In this document: positions 29,959-37,652 of the stretch, in pieces
Numbering within the stretch: position 1 is the stretch's first letter
Layout: each line of letters opens with the position of its first letter
Source of the DNA: Lachnospiraceae bacterium
GTDB taxonomy: Bacteria > Bacillota > Clostridia > Lachnospirales > Lachnospiraceae
Direction of reading: 5' to 3'
Length of the DNA: 39,686 nt
NCBI GenBank assembly: GCA_017552985.1
Contig: JAFZNO010000095.1
Coordinates: 1 to 39,686, forward strand
Made by a program: the position numbers and the translations under genes
Notes under the pieces: model-generated
Database searches by the model: none
Seen by the model: the letters and a program-made list of their open reading frames with translations, nothing else
Told to the model about the DNA's origin: nothing

Positions 29959-30597
29959 TTACAGGGTACAGTTCTCGCCCTTAAGGCCGATGAAGCTGCC
30001 TGCGTCAAGACCGCCCTCGGCATGGCCGATGAGCCACTTGTTCACTGCGGTGATCAGAGCATCCTCGCTGGGTGCGGTTCCGTCAGCATTTACCTTTGCG
30101 TGTGCGGTCTTCAAAGGATAGTTGGTTCCCTTCGGAAGAACGATCGCCACCTGGAAGCCGGCGCCGTCCACGCCGCAAGGCGCATAGTGAAGCGTCGTAG
30201 CGAACACTTCCACTGCAGTGCCTGCAGGTACAAAGAATGCCTTTACGTTGGAAGTGTCATAGGTGAAATCCGGAGCAACGTCAGCGAGCAGGCCGAGCAT
30301 CAGGATCGCATCGGTGGCAGCTACGTTGATCTCGGAATCACGGTGATACTCCAGAGCGTTCAGCTTGTTGTTATGGCCGTTGCAATAACCGATCTGGATG
30401 GGCATTTCGCCATAGGTGGTCTCGGTCAGCGCCTTCATCACGGGAGTTGCCTCCAGGGAAGCCACGCTGGGCTCATAAACCACGCCATCGGGAAGTTCGG
30501 TCTTCTTCAAAGCCTCTACCAGGGGAGCGAAGTCCACGTTGGTAACGACTCTGCCATACTTACGGAATTCAGCGTCATTTACGGACAAAATTTTCAT
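29959..30597 (-). CDS. DUF4867 protein, sugar-operon linked
   Basis: 212 residues matching the DUF4867 layout: MKILSVNDAEFRKYGRVV, IQIGYCNGHNNKLNALEYHR (His/Glu-rich cupin-like metal site), VNVAATDAILMLG-type middle and AFFVPAGTAVEVFATTLHYA with a second His, then GFQVAIVLPKGTNYPL. The pattern of a double-stranded beta helix with His-rich strands suggests a cupin-type sugar isomerase or mutarotase helper; no reaction is established. Between xylB and the isomerase in one operon; relatives are known beside sugar isomerases in Firmicutes. Confidence 0.75.
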   Translation of the reverse strand: MKILSVNDAEFRKYGRVVTNVDFAPLVEALKKTELPDGVVYEPSVASLEATPVMKALTETTYGEMPIQIGYCNGHNNKLNALEYHRDSEINVAATDAILMLGLLADVAPDFTYDTSNVKAFFVPAGTAVEVFATTLHYAPCGVDGAGFQVAIVLPKGTNYPLKTAHAKVNADGTAPSEDALITAVNKWLIGHAEGGLDAGSFIGLKGENCTL

Positions 30598-30635
30598 GAC
30601 TTGAGTAACCCTCCTTTTAGGTTAGTTTTATATTT

Positions 30636-30764
30636 GCATCCACGGATTGCTCCGTTGCGATGCAACTCTCGCATCTCCGCTTCGCTTTGGTCGGCGCATT
30701 GCAATCGTCCCCCGGACGATTTGCGCCCTGCAAACATTCGGCATCCGCTGAAATGCTTGGATGC
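30636..30764. repeat. Cluster of palindromes in the xylB-DUF4867 spacer
   Basis: Three hairpins in 130 nt: GCATCC.ACGGA-TTGC-TCCGT...GATGC (30636-30663); GGCGCA.TTGC.AATCGTCC-CCC-GGACGATT-TGCGCC (30693-30727, 14 bp with a 4-nt bulge); GCATCC...GGATGC (30741-30764). GCATC/GATGC arms recur. No U tail, so not a terminator. Resembles REP-like intergenic units and would reduce or stabilise distal operon mRNA. Confidence 0.6.
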
Positions 30765-30765
30765 A

Positions 30766-32238
30766 TCACTTCGTAATGATGTCAAAAACGGGCTTGCAGG
30801 CAGGATAGATCTCCTTGAACTGCTGATATCTCTCCTCATACTTTGCAACCAAAGCGGGATCGGGCTCAACGGTGTCAACGATCTTCACAACCTTTGCAGC
30901 GATCTCTTCCACGGAAGCGTATTCGCCGTTAGCCACTGCAGCCAGCATTGCGCCGCCCATTGCAGGACCTTCCTCGGACTCGATCACGTCAACCTTCAGG
31001 TTCAGGATGTTGGCGATCATCTTCTTCCACAGGGGGCTCTTAGCGCCGCCGCCGCAGTTCTTGGTTCTCTCAAGGTTGATGCCAAGGGACTTTGCAACTT
31101 CCAGGGAATCACGGAGTGCAAATCCTACGCCCTCAAGCACTGCCTGCGTCATGTCTGCGCGGGTGGTGTCCATCGTCATGCCGATGAAGGTTGCCCTTGC
31201 GTTCGGGTTATTGTGAGGAGAACGCTCGCCCATGAGGTAAGGCAGGAAGTAAACGTGGTTCTCGCCAAGCTTCTCGATTGCCTTCTGCTCTGCTGCGTAA
31301 TCCTTGGTCCCAATGATCTCATCCATCCACCACTTGTTGCAGGAAGCGGCGCTGAGCATGCAGCCCATCAGGTGATACTTGCCGTCCGCGTGAGCGAAGG
31401 AATGGAGCGCGTTGAACTTGTCCACGCCAAAATTCTTGGAGGAGATAAAGATGGTGCCGCTGGTTCCAAGGGAAATGTTACACATGTTGTCGCCAACGGT
31501 GCCGGTTCCCACTGCAGCTGCCGCATTGTCGCCTGCGCCTGCCGCAACGATGCAGGTGGCAGGAATGCCAAGCTCTGCAGCGATCTCGGGAAGCACGGTG
31601 CCAACCTTCTCATAGCTCTCATAACACTTTGCAAGCTGGCTCTCCTTGATGCCGCAGATATCGCACATCTCCTTGGACCACTTGCGGTTCTTTACGTCGA
31701 ATACCAGCATTCCGGATGCGTCGGAAACGTCCGTGCAGTGCACGCCGGTCAGCTTGTAAGCGATGTAATCCTTAGGAAGCATGATCTTTTCGATCTTTGC
31801 GAAATTCTCAGGCTCCTTATTCTTTACCCAAAGGATCTTGGGTGCGGTAAAACCGGTAAAGGAAATGTTTGCGGTGTACTCGCTGAGCTTGTCCTTACCG
31901 ATCACGTTGTTCAGATAATCACACTCTTCGAAAGTTCTTCCGTCATTCCAAAGAATTGCGGGACGGATCACGTTGTCATCCTTGTCCAGAATTACAAGTC
32001 CGTGCATCTGGCCACCAAAGCTGATGCCGGCTACCTGGGACTTGTCCGCGTCCTTGATCAGCTCCTTGATGCCGATCTTTGTTTGCTCCCACCAATCCTC
32101 GGGTTTCTGCTCAGACCAACCCGGATGAGGGAAGTACAGGGGATACTCCTTTGATACGATGTTTTGGATCTTGCCGTCGCTGTCCATCAACAGAAGTTTT
32201 ACGGCAGAGGTACCCAAATCCACTCCAATATATAGCAT
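30766..32238 (-). CDS. xylB: Xylulokinase (FGGY family)
   Basis: 490 residues. FGGY carbohydrate kinase with MLYIGVDLGTSAVKLLLMDS (first phosphate loop), GISFGGQMHGLVILD and ILWNDGRTFEECDYL, which are XylB signatures, adenosine-site NISLGTSGTIFISS and the C-terminal GGGAKSPLWKKMIANILNLK and EEGPAMGGAMLA. Phosphorylates D-xylulose to D-xylulose-5-phosphate for the pentose phosphate pathway. ATG 32238 is chosen because GGAGGAAGGC precedes it; a longer frame to 32352 crosses the promoter and is rejected. First gene of the sugar operon, with an operator-like site in its leader. Confidence 0.93.
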   Translation of the reverse strand: MLYIGVDLGTSAVKLLLMDSDGKIQNIVSKEYPLYFPHPGWSEQKPEDWWEQTKIGIKELIKDADKSQVAGISFGGQMHGLVILDKDDNVIRPAILWNDGRTFEECDYLNNVIGKDKLSEYTANISFTGFTAPKILWVKNKEPENFAKIEKIMLPKDYIAYKLTGVHCTDVSDASGMLVFDVKNRKWSKEMCDICGIKESQLAKCYESYEKVGTVLPEIAAELGIPATCIVAAGAGDNAAAAVGTGTVGDNMCNISLGTSGTIFISSKNFGVDKFNALHSFAHADGKYHLMGCMLSAASCNKWWMDEIIGTKDYAAEQKAIEKLGENHVYFLPYLMGERSPHNNPNARATFIGMTMDTTRADMTQAVLEGVGFALRDSLEVAKSLGINLERTKNCGGGAKSPLWKKMIANILNLKVDVIESEEGPAMGGAMLAAVANGEYASVEEIAAKVVKIVDTVEPDPALVAKYEERYQQFKEIYPACKPVFDIITK

Positions 32239-32281
32239 GCCTTCCTCCTTCTTTCCGTCTTCTCGGCGCTCCCCGCTCATC

Positions 32282-32291
32282 AAACGATTTA
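32282..32291. promoter_or_regulatory. Operator-like site O3 of the sugar operon
   Basis: AAACGATTTA, identical over 10 bp to the core of the two GH51 sites, located in the leader about 65 nt after the -10 of the xylB promoter, where it could act as a roadblock. Confidence 0.45.
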
Positions 32292-32357
32292 CGACTGATC
32301 TCCTAACCGTTCTTTTTTTCGGGAAACTGCGCAAAGACAGAATTGTAATCATTAAAT

Positions 32358-32386
32358 ATTATAGATTTTCTTAGCAGAAAACACAA
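32358..32386 (-). promoter_or_regulatory. Promoter of the xylB operon
   Basis: Minus strand TTGTGT (32381-32386), 17-nt spacer, perfect TATAAT (32358-32363); leader of about 115 nt. Confidence 0.75.
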
Positions 32387-32405
32387 GCGTTTTTTTCGAA
32401 AAGAC

Positions 32406-32488
32406 TTATCCACTTTTTTTGTGGATAACGCGTCATTTTCTGTGGATTATTCCACGTACATCTTTTAGAAGAAACAGAGTTATCCACA
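32406..32488. other. Cluster of four DnaA-box-like 9-mers
   Basis: TTATCCACT (32406-32414), TGTGGATAA (32420-32428), TGTGGATTA (32441-32449) and TTATCCACA (32480-32488). Two match the consensus TTATCCACA exactly on one strand or the other, and two differ by one base. They lie between the divergent promoters of xylB (32358-32386) and the plus-strand gene (32514-32542). No dnaA, dnaN or AT-rich unwinding element is near, so this is not an obvious origin. Confidence 0.7.
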
Positions 32489-32513
32489 ATTCAAAAAAGT
32501 TTTCCCGACACAC

Positions 32514-32542
32514 TTGTCATACGCAATATGTTGTATTATAAT
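32514..32542 (+). promoter_or_regulatory. Promoter of the tocopherol-cyclase-like gene
   Basis: TTGTCA (32514-32519), 17-nt spacer, perfect TATAAT (32537-32542). It begins 25 nt after the last DnaA-like box. The leader to the ATG at 32677 is about 125 nt and I see no known riboswitch in it. Confidence 0.75.
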
Positions 32543-32676
32543 AAGGTGGGTTACAACTAAATCTAGTTTTTCTTCGGTCTATTCTCACAAGGAACGCCCT
32601 CTAAAACAACACTCGAGTTGAATTACCCGTCATTTTTTACGTAATAAGCTGTCATAAATTTACCGGGAGAAAGCAA

Positions 32677-33798
32677 ATGAATCGTTCCGATCAAAGCAGA
32701 AATGCATACATGCTCTGCGGTTCCCTTGCAAAGAAAGGGTACCTGCGCTGGTGGCACTCCTTCTCAGGGATTAGTGCCGCTACGGGAATCCGTCGCTTTT
32801 TCTTCGTTGAATATCTGATTCTAAATCCCGTTCCGGGCAAACAAAAAAAAGACAGGGCTGCCATTCCTTCTTACGTAAAGGTTTCCGCGGGAATCTTCCC
32901 GGATGCGGAGGCACCCGGACTCCAACTTGCCGCTTATCACCCGATCACGGCGGCCAAATATGCAAAGAAGCCCTTATATTTTCAGGTCGGTGACAATGTT
33001 CTGCGCGAGAACCGCATCGCCAGCCGGATCAAGGAGGCACCCGCCCCAAAGAATCTCAGCGAACCGGATCCCGAGGAACAGATCGTGGAATGGGATCTGG
33101 AGATCCATAAGACCATTGCCTGTCATACCGGATTCCTCGCCTCACCTTTCCTGAGTGCGCTCAACGCCTTGGACAGCTTCTGGCACGGAGAGGGCATCAA
33201 AACCCATTATCGCGGCAACGTTGTCGTAAACGGCGAAACCTATGAGGTCTCCCCGGATGACTGCAGCGGCTATGCCGACAAGCACTGGGGACGAAGCTAC
33301 AACAAACCGTGGCTGCAGCTTGCCTCCTGTGATCTCATAAGCGAACGCACGGGAAAGCCACTAAAGCACTCTGCCCTTGCCATAGACGGCTGTTGCCCGA
33401 GATTCCTCTTCTTCCGTTTTAAGCCCAAAATGCTGTTACAGCTGACCTACACCGGAGAAGATTTCTGTTATTCCTTTGCCAGGATCCTGCAGCGTCCCCG
33501 CCTGAAATGGGGAACGAAGGAGACAAAGGAGACCGTCACCTGGCATGTGAAGGCCGGGAACCGCAACTCACTGGTTACGCTGACCCTCCAGTCTCCCAAG
33601 CAAAAAATGATGGCGCTGTCATACGACGAGCCCGATCCGGCCCTTCCCTCGCCGCGCCTAAAAGCGGGCTGCGAAGGATACGGCACGCTGGATCTTTACC
33701 GCATCACGCCAAGCGGAAAAGTATGGCTCGACACGCTGACCATTCGAAATGCCCTGTGTGAATTTGAAAAACCTGTTAAAAAGGCCTCCGCTCATTGA
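32677..33798 (+). CDS. Tocopherol-cyclase-like lipocalin-fold protein
   Basis: 373 residues. The segments YLRWWHSFSGISAATGIRRF, HGEGIKTHYRGNVVVNGETY and SGYADKHWGRSYNKPWLQLA match the pattern of tocopherol-cyclase-family/AttH-like proteins, a two-lipocalin fold in which a Y-(A/E)-(D/E)-(K)-x-W-G motif marks the second barrel. No membrane span or clear signal peptide. In bacteria outside phototrophs the substrate is unknown; a lipid or isoprenoid-like molecule is a guess. GGGAG precedes the ATG by 9 nt. Its 3' end overlaps its terminator. Single-gene unit, next to a shikimate gene. Confidence 0.65.
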   Translation: MNRSDQSRNAYMLCGSLAKKGYLRWWHSFSGISAATGIRRFFFVEYLILNPVPGKQKKDRAAIPSYVKVSAGIFPDAEAPGLQLAAYHPITAAKYAKKPLYFQVGDNVLRENRIASRIKEAPAPKNLSEPDPEEQIVEWDLEIHKTIACHTGFLASPFLSALNALDSFWHGEGIKTHYRGNVVVNGETYEVSPDDCSGYADKHWGRSYNKPWLQLASCDLISERTGKPLKHSALAIDGCCPRFLFFRFKPKMLLQLTYTGEDFCYSFARILQRPRLKWGTKETKETVTWHVKAGNRNSLVTLTLQSPKQKMMALSYDEPDPALPSPRLKAGCEGYGTLDLYRITPSGKVWLDTLTIRNALCEFEKPVKKASAH

Positions 33799-33814
33799 CG
33801 AGCGAAGGCTTTTT
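33784..33814 (+). terminator. Terminator overlapping the end of the tocopherol-cyclase-like gene
   Basis: GCCT.CGCTC-ATTGAC-GAGCG.AGGC followed by TTTTT; 10-bp stem with one mismatch. The stop codon lies in the loop. Confidence 0.9.
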
Positions 33815-33816
33815 CC

Positions 33817-33845
33817 TTGTCACGAAAAGGAAATAACGTTATAAT
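33817..33845 (+). promoter_or_regulatory. Promoter of aroA
   Basis: TTGTCA (33817-33822), 17-nt spacer, perfect TATAAT (33840-33845). It starts 3 nt after the terminator U run. Confidence 0.8.
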
Positions 33846-33892
33846 AAGGGCTCAGATGAAACGTATGACTAAGGATTTAGGAGGAAGGAATC

Positions 33893-35248
33893 ATGGAAGG
33901 AACGTATCGCGTCCCTTGTTTGTACAATATGGCGGCCCTGCCAGGCTTTTTGAAGGCCCAGGTTCCCGGTTCAAAAAGCATCACCAACAGAGCGCTTCTG
34001 CTGGCCATGCTGGCTGACGGAGCCTCTACCCTGCGCGGTGCCTTGTTTTCCGACGATTCCAGGCATTTTGCCGAGTGTGCCAAGTCGCTTGGATTCGAAG
34101 TGGAAACGGATGAAGCAAACGCAATGATCAAGGTGACGGGCCGTGGCGGAGACGTTCCCAAAAAAGAAGCCTCCCTCTACGTCGGAAGCGCCGGAACGGC
34201 CGCAAGATTCCTGACGGCATGGCTGGGCATCACCCACGGAACCTATCACTTGGACGCATCAGCCCAGATGAGACGGCGCCCCATGGCTCCGCTCCTTCGC
34301 GGAATCGAGACCCTTGGATGTGAGATTTCCTGCACCGAGACGCCGGATTGCTTTCCCTTTACCCTGCATTCCCGTGGCTTCCAAAAGAATTTCGTCAGCG
34401 TGGACATTGAGCGAAGCAGCCAATTTTTGAGTGCCCTGCTCATCTCCTCCGCCCTGTCGTCCTCAGATTTCACCGTGGAGGCAGTCGGCAGCCACGGCAT
34501 GGCCTACGTGGACATGACAAGAAAAATGATGGCGCAGTTTGGCGTACGCTGCGATGCCGTTTCTCAGGATGCCCCTCAGTCTTCATATTCCGCTGACGCG
34601 GCTCCGGCCAAGCGCTTTGTCACGCCTGCGGGTCAGAAATACCGCGCCCTCGACTATCAGATCGAGCCTGACGTCTCCGGCGCAAGCTATTTTTACGCCC
34701 TCTGTCCCTTGCTAAACCTTCCCGTCCAGGTATCTCACGTGCACTTTGATTCCCTGCAGGGAGACGTACAATTTCTGCGTTTCCTGGAGCAACTTGGCTG
34801 CCACGCCGAAGACCGGCCGGAGGGCATACTGCTTACGCCGCCCAAGGACGGTTCTTACCCCGGCATCGTCGCGGACATGAGCGCCTGCTCCGATCAGGCC
34901 ATCACGCTTGCCGCCCTGGCGCCCTTTGCGACCAGTCCCACCACCATTACGGGGATCGGCCACGTGCGTTTTCAGGAAAGCGATCGCCTGAGTGCCATCG
35001 AGACGGAGCTAAAGAAAATGGGGATCCGTTGCGAGACCACGGAAGCCTCCATCACGATCTGGCCAGGCTCTCCCCAGCCAAGCCTTGTAAAAACCTATGA
35101 GGACCACCGCATGGCCATGGGCTTTACCCTGATCGGTCTTCGAAGCCCCGGCATCGTGATCGATGATCCCGCTTGTTGTAAAAAAACGTTTGAAAATTAT
35201 TTTGAAGTCTTGGAAAAGGTACTTTGCATTTCCCCGTCCTCATGCTAA
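33893..35248 (+). CDS. aroA: 3-phosphoshikimate 1-carboxyvinyltransferase (EPSP synthase)
   Basis: 451 residues. Transfers the enolpyruvyl group of PEP to shikimate-3-phosphate, the sixth step of chorismate synthesis. Catalytic and binding motifs are PGSKSITNRALLLA (Lys), GSAGTAARFL (PEP loop), AQMRRRPMAPLL, ERSSQFLSALL, IEPDVSGASYF (Asp base), QESDRLSAIETEL and TYEDHRMAMGF. All key residues are kept. The PEP loop reads GSAGTA where the class I form is usually GNAGTA. AGGAGG 9 nt before the ATG. It is followed by a carbamate kinase rather than other aro genes. Confidence 0.96.
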   Translation: MEGTYRVPCLYNMAALPGFLKAQVPGSKSITNRALLLAMLADGASTLRGALFSDDSRHFAECAKSLGFEVETDEANAMIKVTGRGGDVPKKEASLYVGSAGTAARFLTAWLGITHGTYHLDASAQMRRRPMAPLLRGIETLGCEISCTETPDCFPFTLHSRGFQKNFVSVDIERSSQFLSALLISSALSSSDFTVEAVGSHGMAYVDMTRKMMAQFGVRCDAVSQDAPQSSYSADAAPAKRFVTPAGQKYRALDYQIEPDVSGASYFYALCPLLNLPVQVSHVHFDSLQGDVQFLRFLEQLGCHAEDRPEGILLTPPKDGSYPGIVADMSACSDQAITLAALAPFATSPTTITGIGHVRFQESDRLSAIETELKKMGIRCETTEASITIWPGSPQPSLVKTYEDHRMAMGFTLIGLRSPGIVIDDPACCKKTFENYFEVLEKVLCISPSSC

Positions 35249-35251
35249 AAT
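35224..35251 (+). promoter_or_regulatory. Candidate promoter of the carbamate kinase gene
   Basis: TTGCAT (35224-35229), 16-nt spacer, TAAAAT (35246-35251), inside the last codons of aroA. Confidence 0.45.
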
Positions 35252-35347
35252 GTATTTATGGTACTTGGCACCGTGATCTGGGCAAAGAAAAATATTAGAA
35301 TCTCAATGAGATCGATATGGAAATAAAACGTGCAGGAGGCAATTACA

Positions 35348-36283
35348 GTGAGCAAGAAAAAAGTTGTTGTTTCCCTTGGGCATGAAGCCCTTGGACATAC
35401 CACCTTAGAGCAACAGGGCGCCGTAAGACAGACCGCCAAGGCGCTGGCAGACCTGGTAGAGGCTGATTACCAGCTTACCATCACGCATTCAAACGGACCG
35501 CAGGTAAGCATGATCCACAAGGCCATGACGGAGCTGCGCCGCGTTTATACGGATTATACTCCCGCACCCATGTGCGTTTGTTCCGCCATGAGTCAGGGCT
35601 ACGTGGGTTATGACATTCAGAACAGCCTGCGCTCTGAGCTTCTTTCCCGCGGCATTTCCAAACCCGTGAGCACCATTCTGACCCAGGTGACCGTGGACCC
35701 TTATGATGATGCATTCTACGCACCGACGAAGGTGATCGGCCGCTTCATGTCCCAGGAGGATGCCGAGGCGGAGCTGAAGAAGGGAAATTACGTGAAAGAA
35801 TATCCGGGCAAAGGTTTCCGCCGCGTTGTGGCCGCACCCAAGCCCATTGACATTGTAGAATTAGAGACCATCCGCACCTTGACGGATGCAGACCAGATCG
35901 TCATCGCCTGCGGAGGCGGCGGCATTCCCGTCATCGAGCAGAAGCACGTTCTCAAGGGTGCTTCCGCCGTGATCGAGAAGGATGCCATCGCCGGAAAGCT
36001 TGCGGCAGACCTTCGTTCCGACGAACTCATCATCATGACCGACGTAGATTGCGTATACAAGAATTTTGGCAAGGAAAGCCAGTCGCCCATCTCTTCCATG
36101 ACCGTGGCTGAGGCAAAGGCTTACGCAGAAGAAGGAGAATTTGAGGCAGGCACCATGCTTCCGAAGATCGAAGCTGCCATCGCTTACCTGGAGAAGGTTC
36201 CTGGCGGCAAGGTCTTGATCACCAATCAGGCATGCATCGATGACGCCATCAAGGGAAAGGCCGGCACCGTGATCACGGCATAA
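35348..36283 (+). CDS. arcC: Carbamate kinase-family protein
   Basis: 311 residues of the amino-acid kinase family. ArcC makes ATP from carbamoyl phosphate in arginine or agmatine catabolism. Typical segments are GNY-type substrate region SNGPQVSMIHKAM, GYVGYDIQNSLRSEL, DPYDDAFYAPTKVIG, EYPGKGFRRVVAAPKPIDIV, VIACGGGGIPVI, EKDAIAGKLAADL and LIIMTDVDCVYKNFG. The first phosphate loop reads VSLGHEALG where most carbamate kinases have ALGGNAL. GTG start at 35348 with AGGAGG 8 nt upstream; an upstream frame to 35330 covers the ribosome-binding site. No arcA or arcB nearby. It may use a different substrate. Confidence 0.82.
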   Translation: MSKKKVVVSLGHEALGHTTLEQQGAVRQTAKALADLVEADYQLTITHSNGPQVSMIHKAMTELRRVYTDYTPAPMCVCSAMSQGYVGYDIQNSLRSELLSRGISKPVSTILTQVTVDPYDDAFYAPTKVIGRFMSQEDAEAELKKGNYVKEYPGKGFRRVVAAPKPIDIVELETIRTLTDADQIVIACGGGGIPVIEQKHVLKGASAVIEKDAIAGKLAADLRSDELIIMTDVDCVYKNFGKESQSPISSMTVAEAKAYAEEGEFEAGTMLPKIEAAIAYLEKVPGGKVLITNQACIDDAIKGKAGTVITA

Positions 36284-36303
36284 CGTAAAGCATATCGTAA
36301 AAT

Positions 36304-36333
36304 AAAAAAGGAGTGCCATGCACTCCTTTTTTT
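36304..36333. terminator. Bidirectional terminator between arcC and the NlpC/P60 gene
   Basis: GGAGTGC-CAT-GCACTCC with A7 on the left and T7 on the right; serves both converging genes. Confidence 0.93.
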
Positions 36334-36335
36334 AT

Positions 36336-36350
36336 GTCACGTCCCGTGAC
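36336..36350. repeat. Inverted repeat GTCACG-TCC-CGTGAC
   Basis: Perfect 6-bp inverted repeat with a 3-nt centre, immediately beside the shared terminator. Its core TCACG-N3-CGTGA is the same as in the spacer of the rpmG promoter (3787-3799). Confidence 0.5.
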
Positions 36351-36366
36351 CAATTATCATCGTAAA

Positions 36367-37620
36367 TTACTGAATAATGCGGCGTACGCCCACCATATCC
36401 TTGCGGTAGGTGGCATTGCTCACCTTGATGCCGTCCTTTTTATTGCTGGCGTGTACGATCTTGCCGGAACCAATGTACATTCCCACGTGGCCGTTATAAC
36501 AAACGATGTCGCCGGGCTGGGCATTTTCATAGGCAACCGCCGTTCCGTCATTTCTCTGCTGCCCGGAAGTCCTGGAGATGGAATATCCAAATTTCGCGTA
36601 CACGGAATACATAAAGCCTGAGCAGTCCGTGCCGTTCGTGAGACTCGTTCCGCCTAGCACGTACGGGTTACCCACAAATTGCAGCGCATACTTCGCAATT
36701 TTCTTTCCCAAGTCACTTCCCGCCGCATTATCTACGATGGAGGAATAACTTGTCTCCGTGATCGTTCCCACGTCTGCGGACTGCCCCTGCTTTTGCTGTT
36801 GCTGAAGCTTCTTGATTTCTTTTTGCTCCTGCTGGATCAAAGTCTTCGCTACGTTAGCTTCCTGTTTCGCCTTTTTGATCTCAGCCTCAAAGTCGGCGCT
36901 CTCTTTTTTTCTCTGAGCCAGCGCCTTGTCAAGATCCGCCTTTTGCTTTTCCAGTTCCGCCTTCGCAAGCTCCACTTCTTCCTTCGCCCGCGTGAATGCG
37001 TCCTTTTGAGCTTGTAAATCTTGTTTCTCGACCTCTAGCTTCTTCCACAGATCCAGCGTGATCTGTTTCACGTTCTCAAAATCTGAAAGCTTGCTCCTGT
37101 CGTACGTATAGAGCTGTTCGACGTAGTCCATCTTGTTTAGGAGGTTGGAAAGGCCGACTCCCTGCATGAGCAGGTGGAAGAAGGAAACGTTACCCGTCTC
37201 GTAAATCCTCTTGGCACGGACCTGCATGTCATCCTTCTGCTTTTCCTCCCGCGCCTTTGCCGCAAGGTATTCCTGCTCCGTCTGATCGATCTCTTCCTGC
37301 TTTTGCGTGATCTCGCCTCTCTTTATCTCGATCTCCTTTTCCATGTCCGCGATCTCATCCTCCCGAAGGGCGATGCACGTCATGGTATTTAGGATCTCCG
37401 CGTTCAGATCGTCGATCATTTCCTCGATCAGACTTTGCTTATCCTTCAGGTTTTCCGCCTTTTTATTGGCTTCCTCCAATTCCTTCTGATGCGCCTTGAT
37501 CTGCTCCTGTAACTCTGAAATGGTGCTGGCGTGAACGGAATTGGACGCGAAAGGACACAGCACTGCGATCGCCAGTGCCGCAAACAGTCCCATGATCCAT
37601 TTTCTTCCGTTTCTCTCCAT
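36367..37620 (-). CDS. Secreted coiled-coil NlpC/P60 peptidoglycan hydrolase
   Basis: 417 residues: signal peptide (to about ASNSVHAS), a long coiled coil (about 35-280, heptad-rich in Lys, Glu and Gln, with a NVSFFHLLMQGVGLSNLLNK segment typical of PcsB/CwlO-like proteins), a short linker, and a C-terminal NlpC/P60 domain with Cys335 in TDCSGF, His380 in NGHVGMYIG and His392 in IVHAS (numbers from the ATG at 37626). The coiled coil probably docks onto FtsEX-like partners. ATG 37620 is chosen for AAGG 6 nt upstream; 37626 is the alternative. It follows the lipoprotein foldase gene by 32 nt in one operon. Confidence 0.92.
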   Translation of the reverse strand: MERNGRKWIMGLFAALAIAVLCPFASNSVHASTISELQEQIKAHQKELEEANKKAENLKDKQSLIEEMIDDLNAEILNTMTCIALREDEIADMEKEIEIKRGEITQKQEEIDQTEQEYLAAKAREEKQKDDMQVRAKRIYETGNVSFFHLLMQGVGLSNLLNKMDYVEQLYTYDRSKLSDFENVKQITLDLWKKLEVEKQDLQAQKDAFTRAKEEVELAKAELEKQKADLDKALAQRKKESADFEAEIKKAKQEANVAKTLIQQEQKEIKKLQQQQKQGQSADVGTITETSYSSIVDNAAGSDLGKKIAKYALQFVGNPYVLGGTSLTNGTDCSGFMYSVYAKFGYSISRTSGQQRNDGTAVAYENAQPGDIVCYNGHVGMYIGSGKIVHASNKKDGIKVSNATYRKDMVGVRRIIQ

Positions 37621-37652
37621 TCGCATCCTTGGTTCCCCGTTAACTAGTGATC

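Noticed and set aside
30022-32154. 710-codon plus-strand open frame across xylB and DUF4867
   Set aside because: Antisense shadow of two clear genes; low-complexity His/Leu/Val composition, no ribosome-binding site and no family features.
32406-32488. Chromosomal origin of replication
   Set aside because: DnaA-like boxes are present, but no dnaA, dnaN, rpmH or AT-rich unwinding tract is near, and both flanks are metabolic genes.
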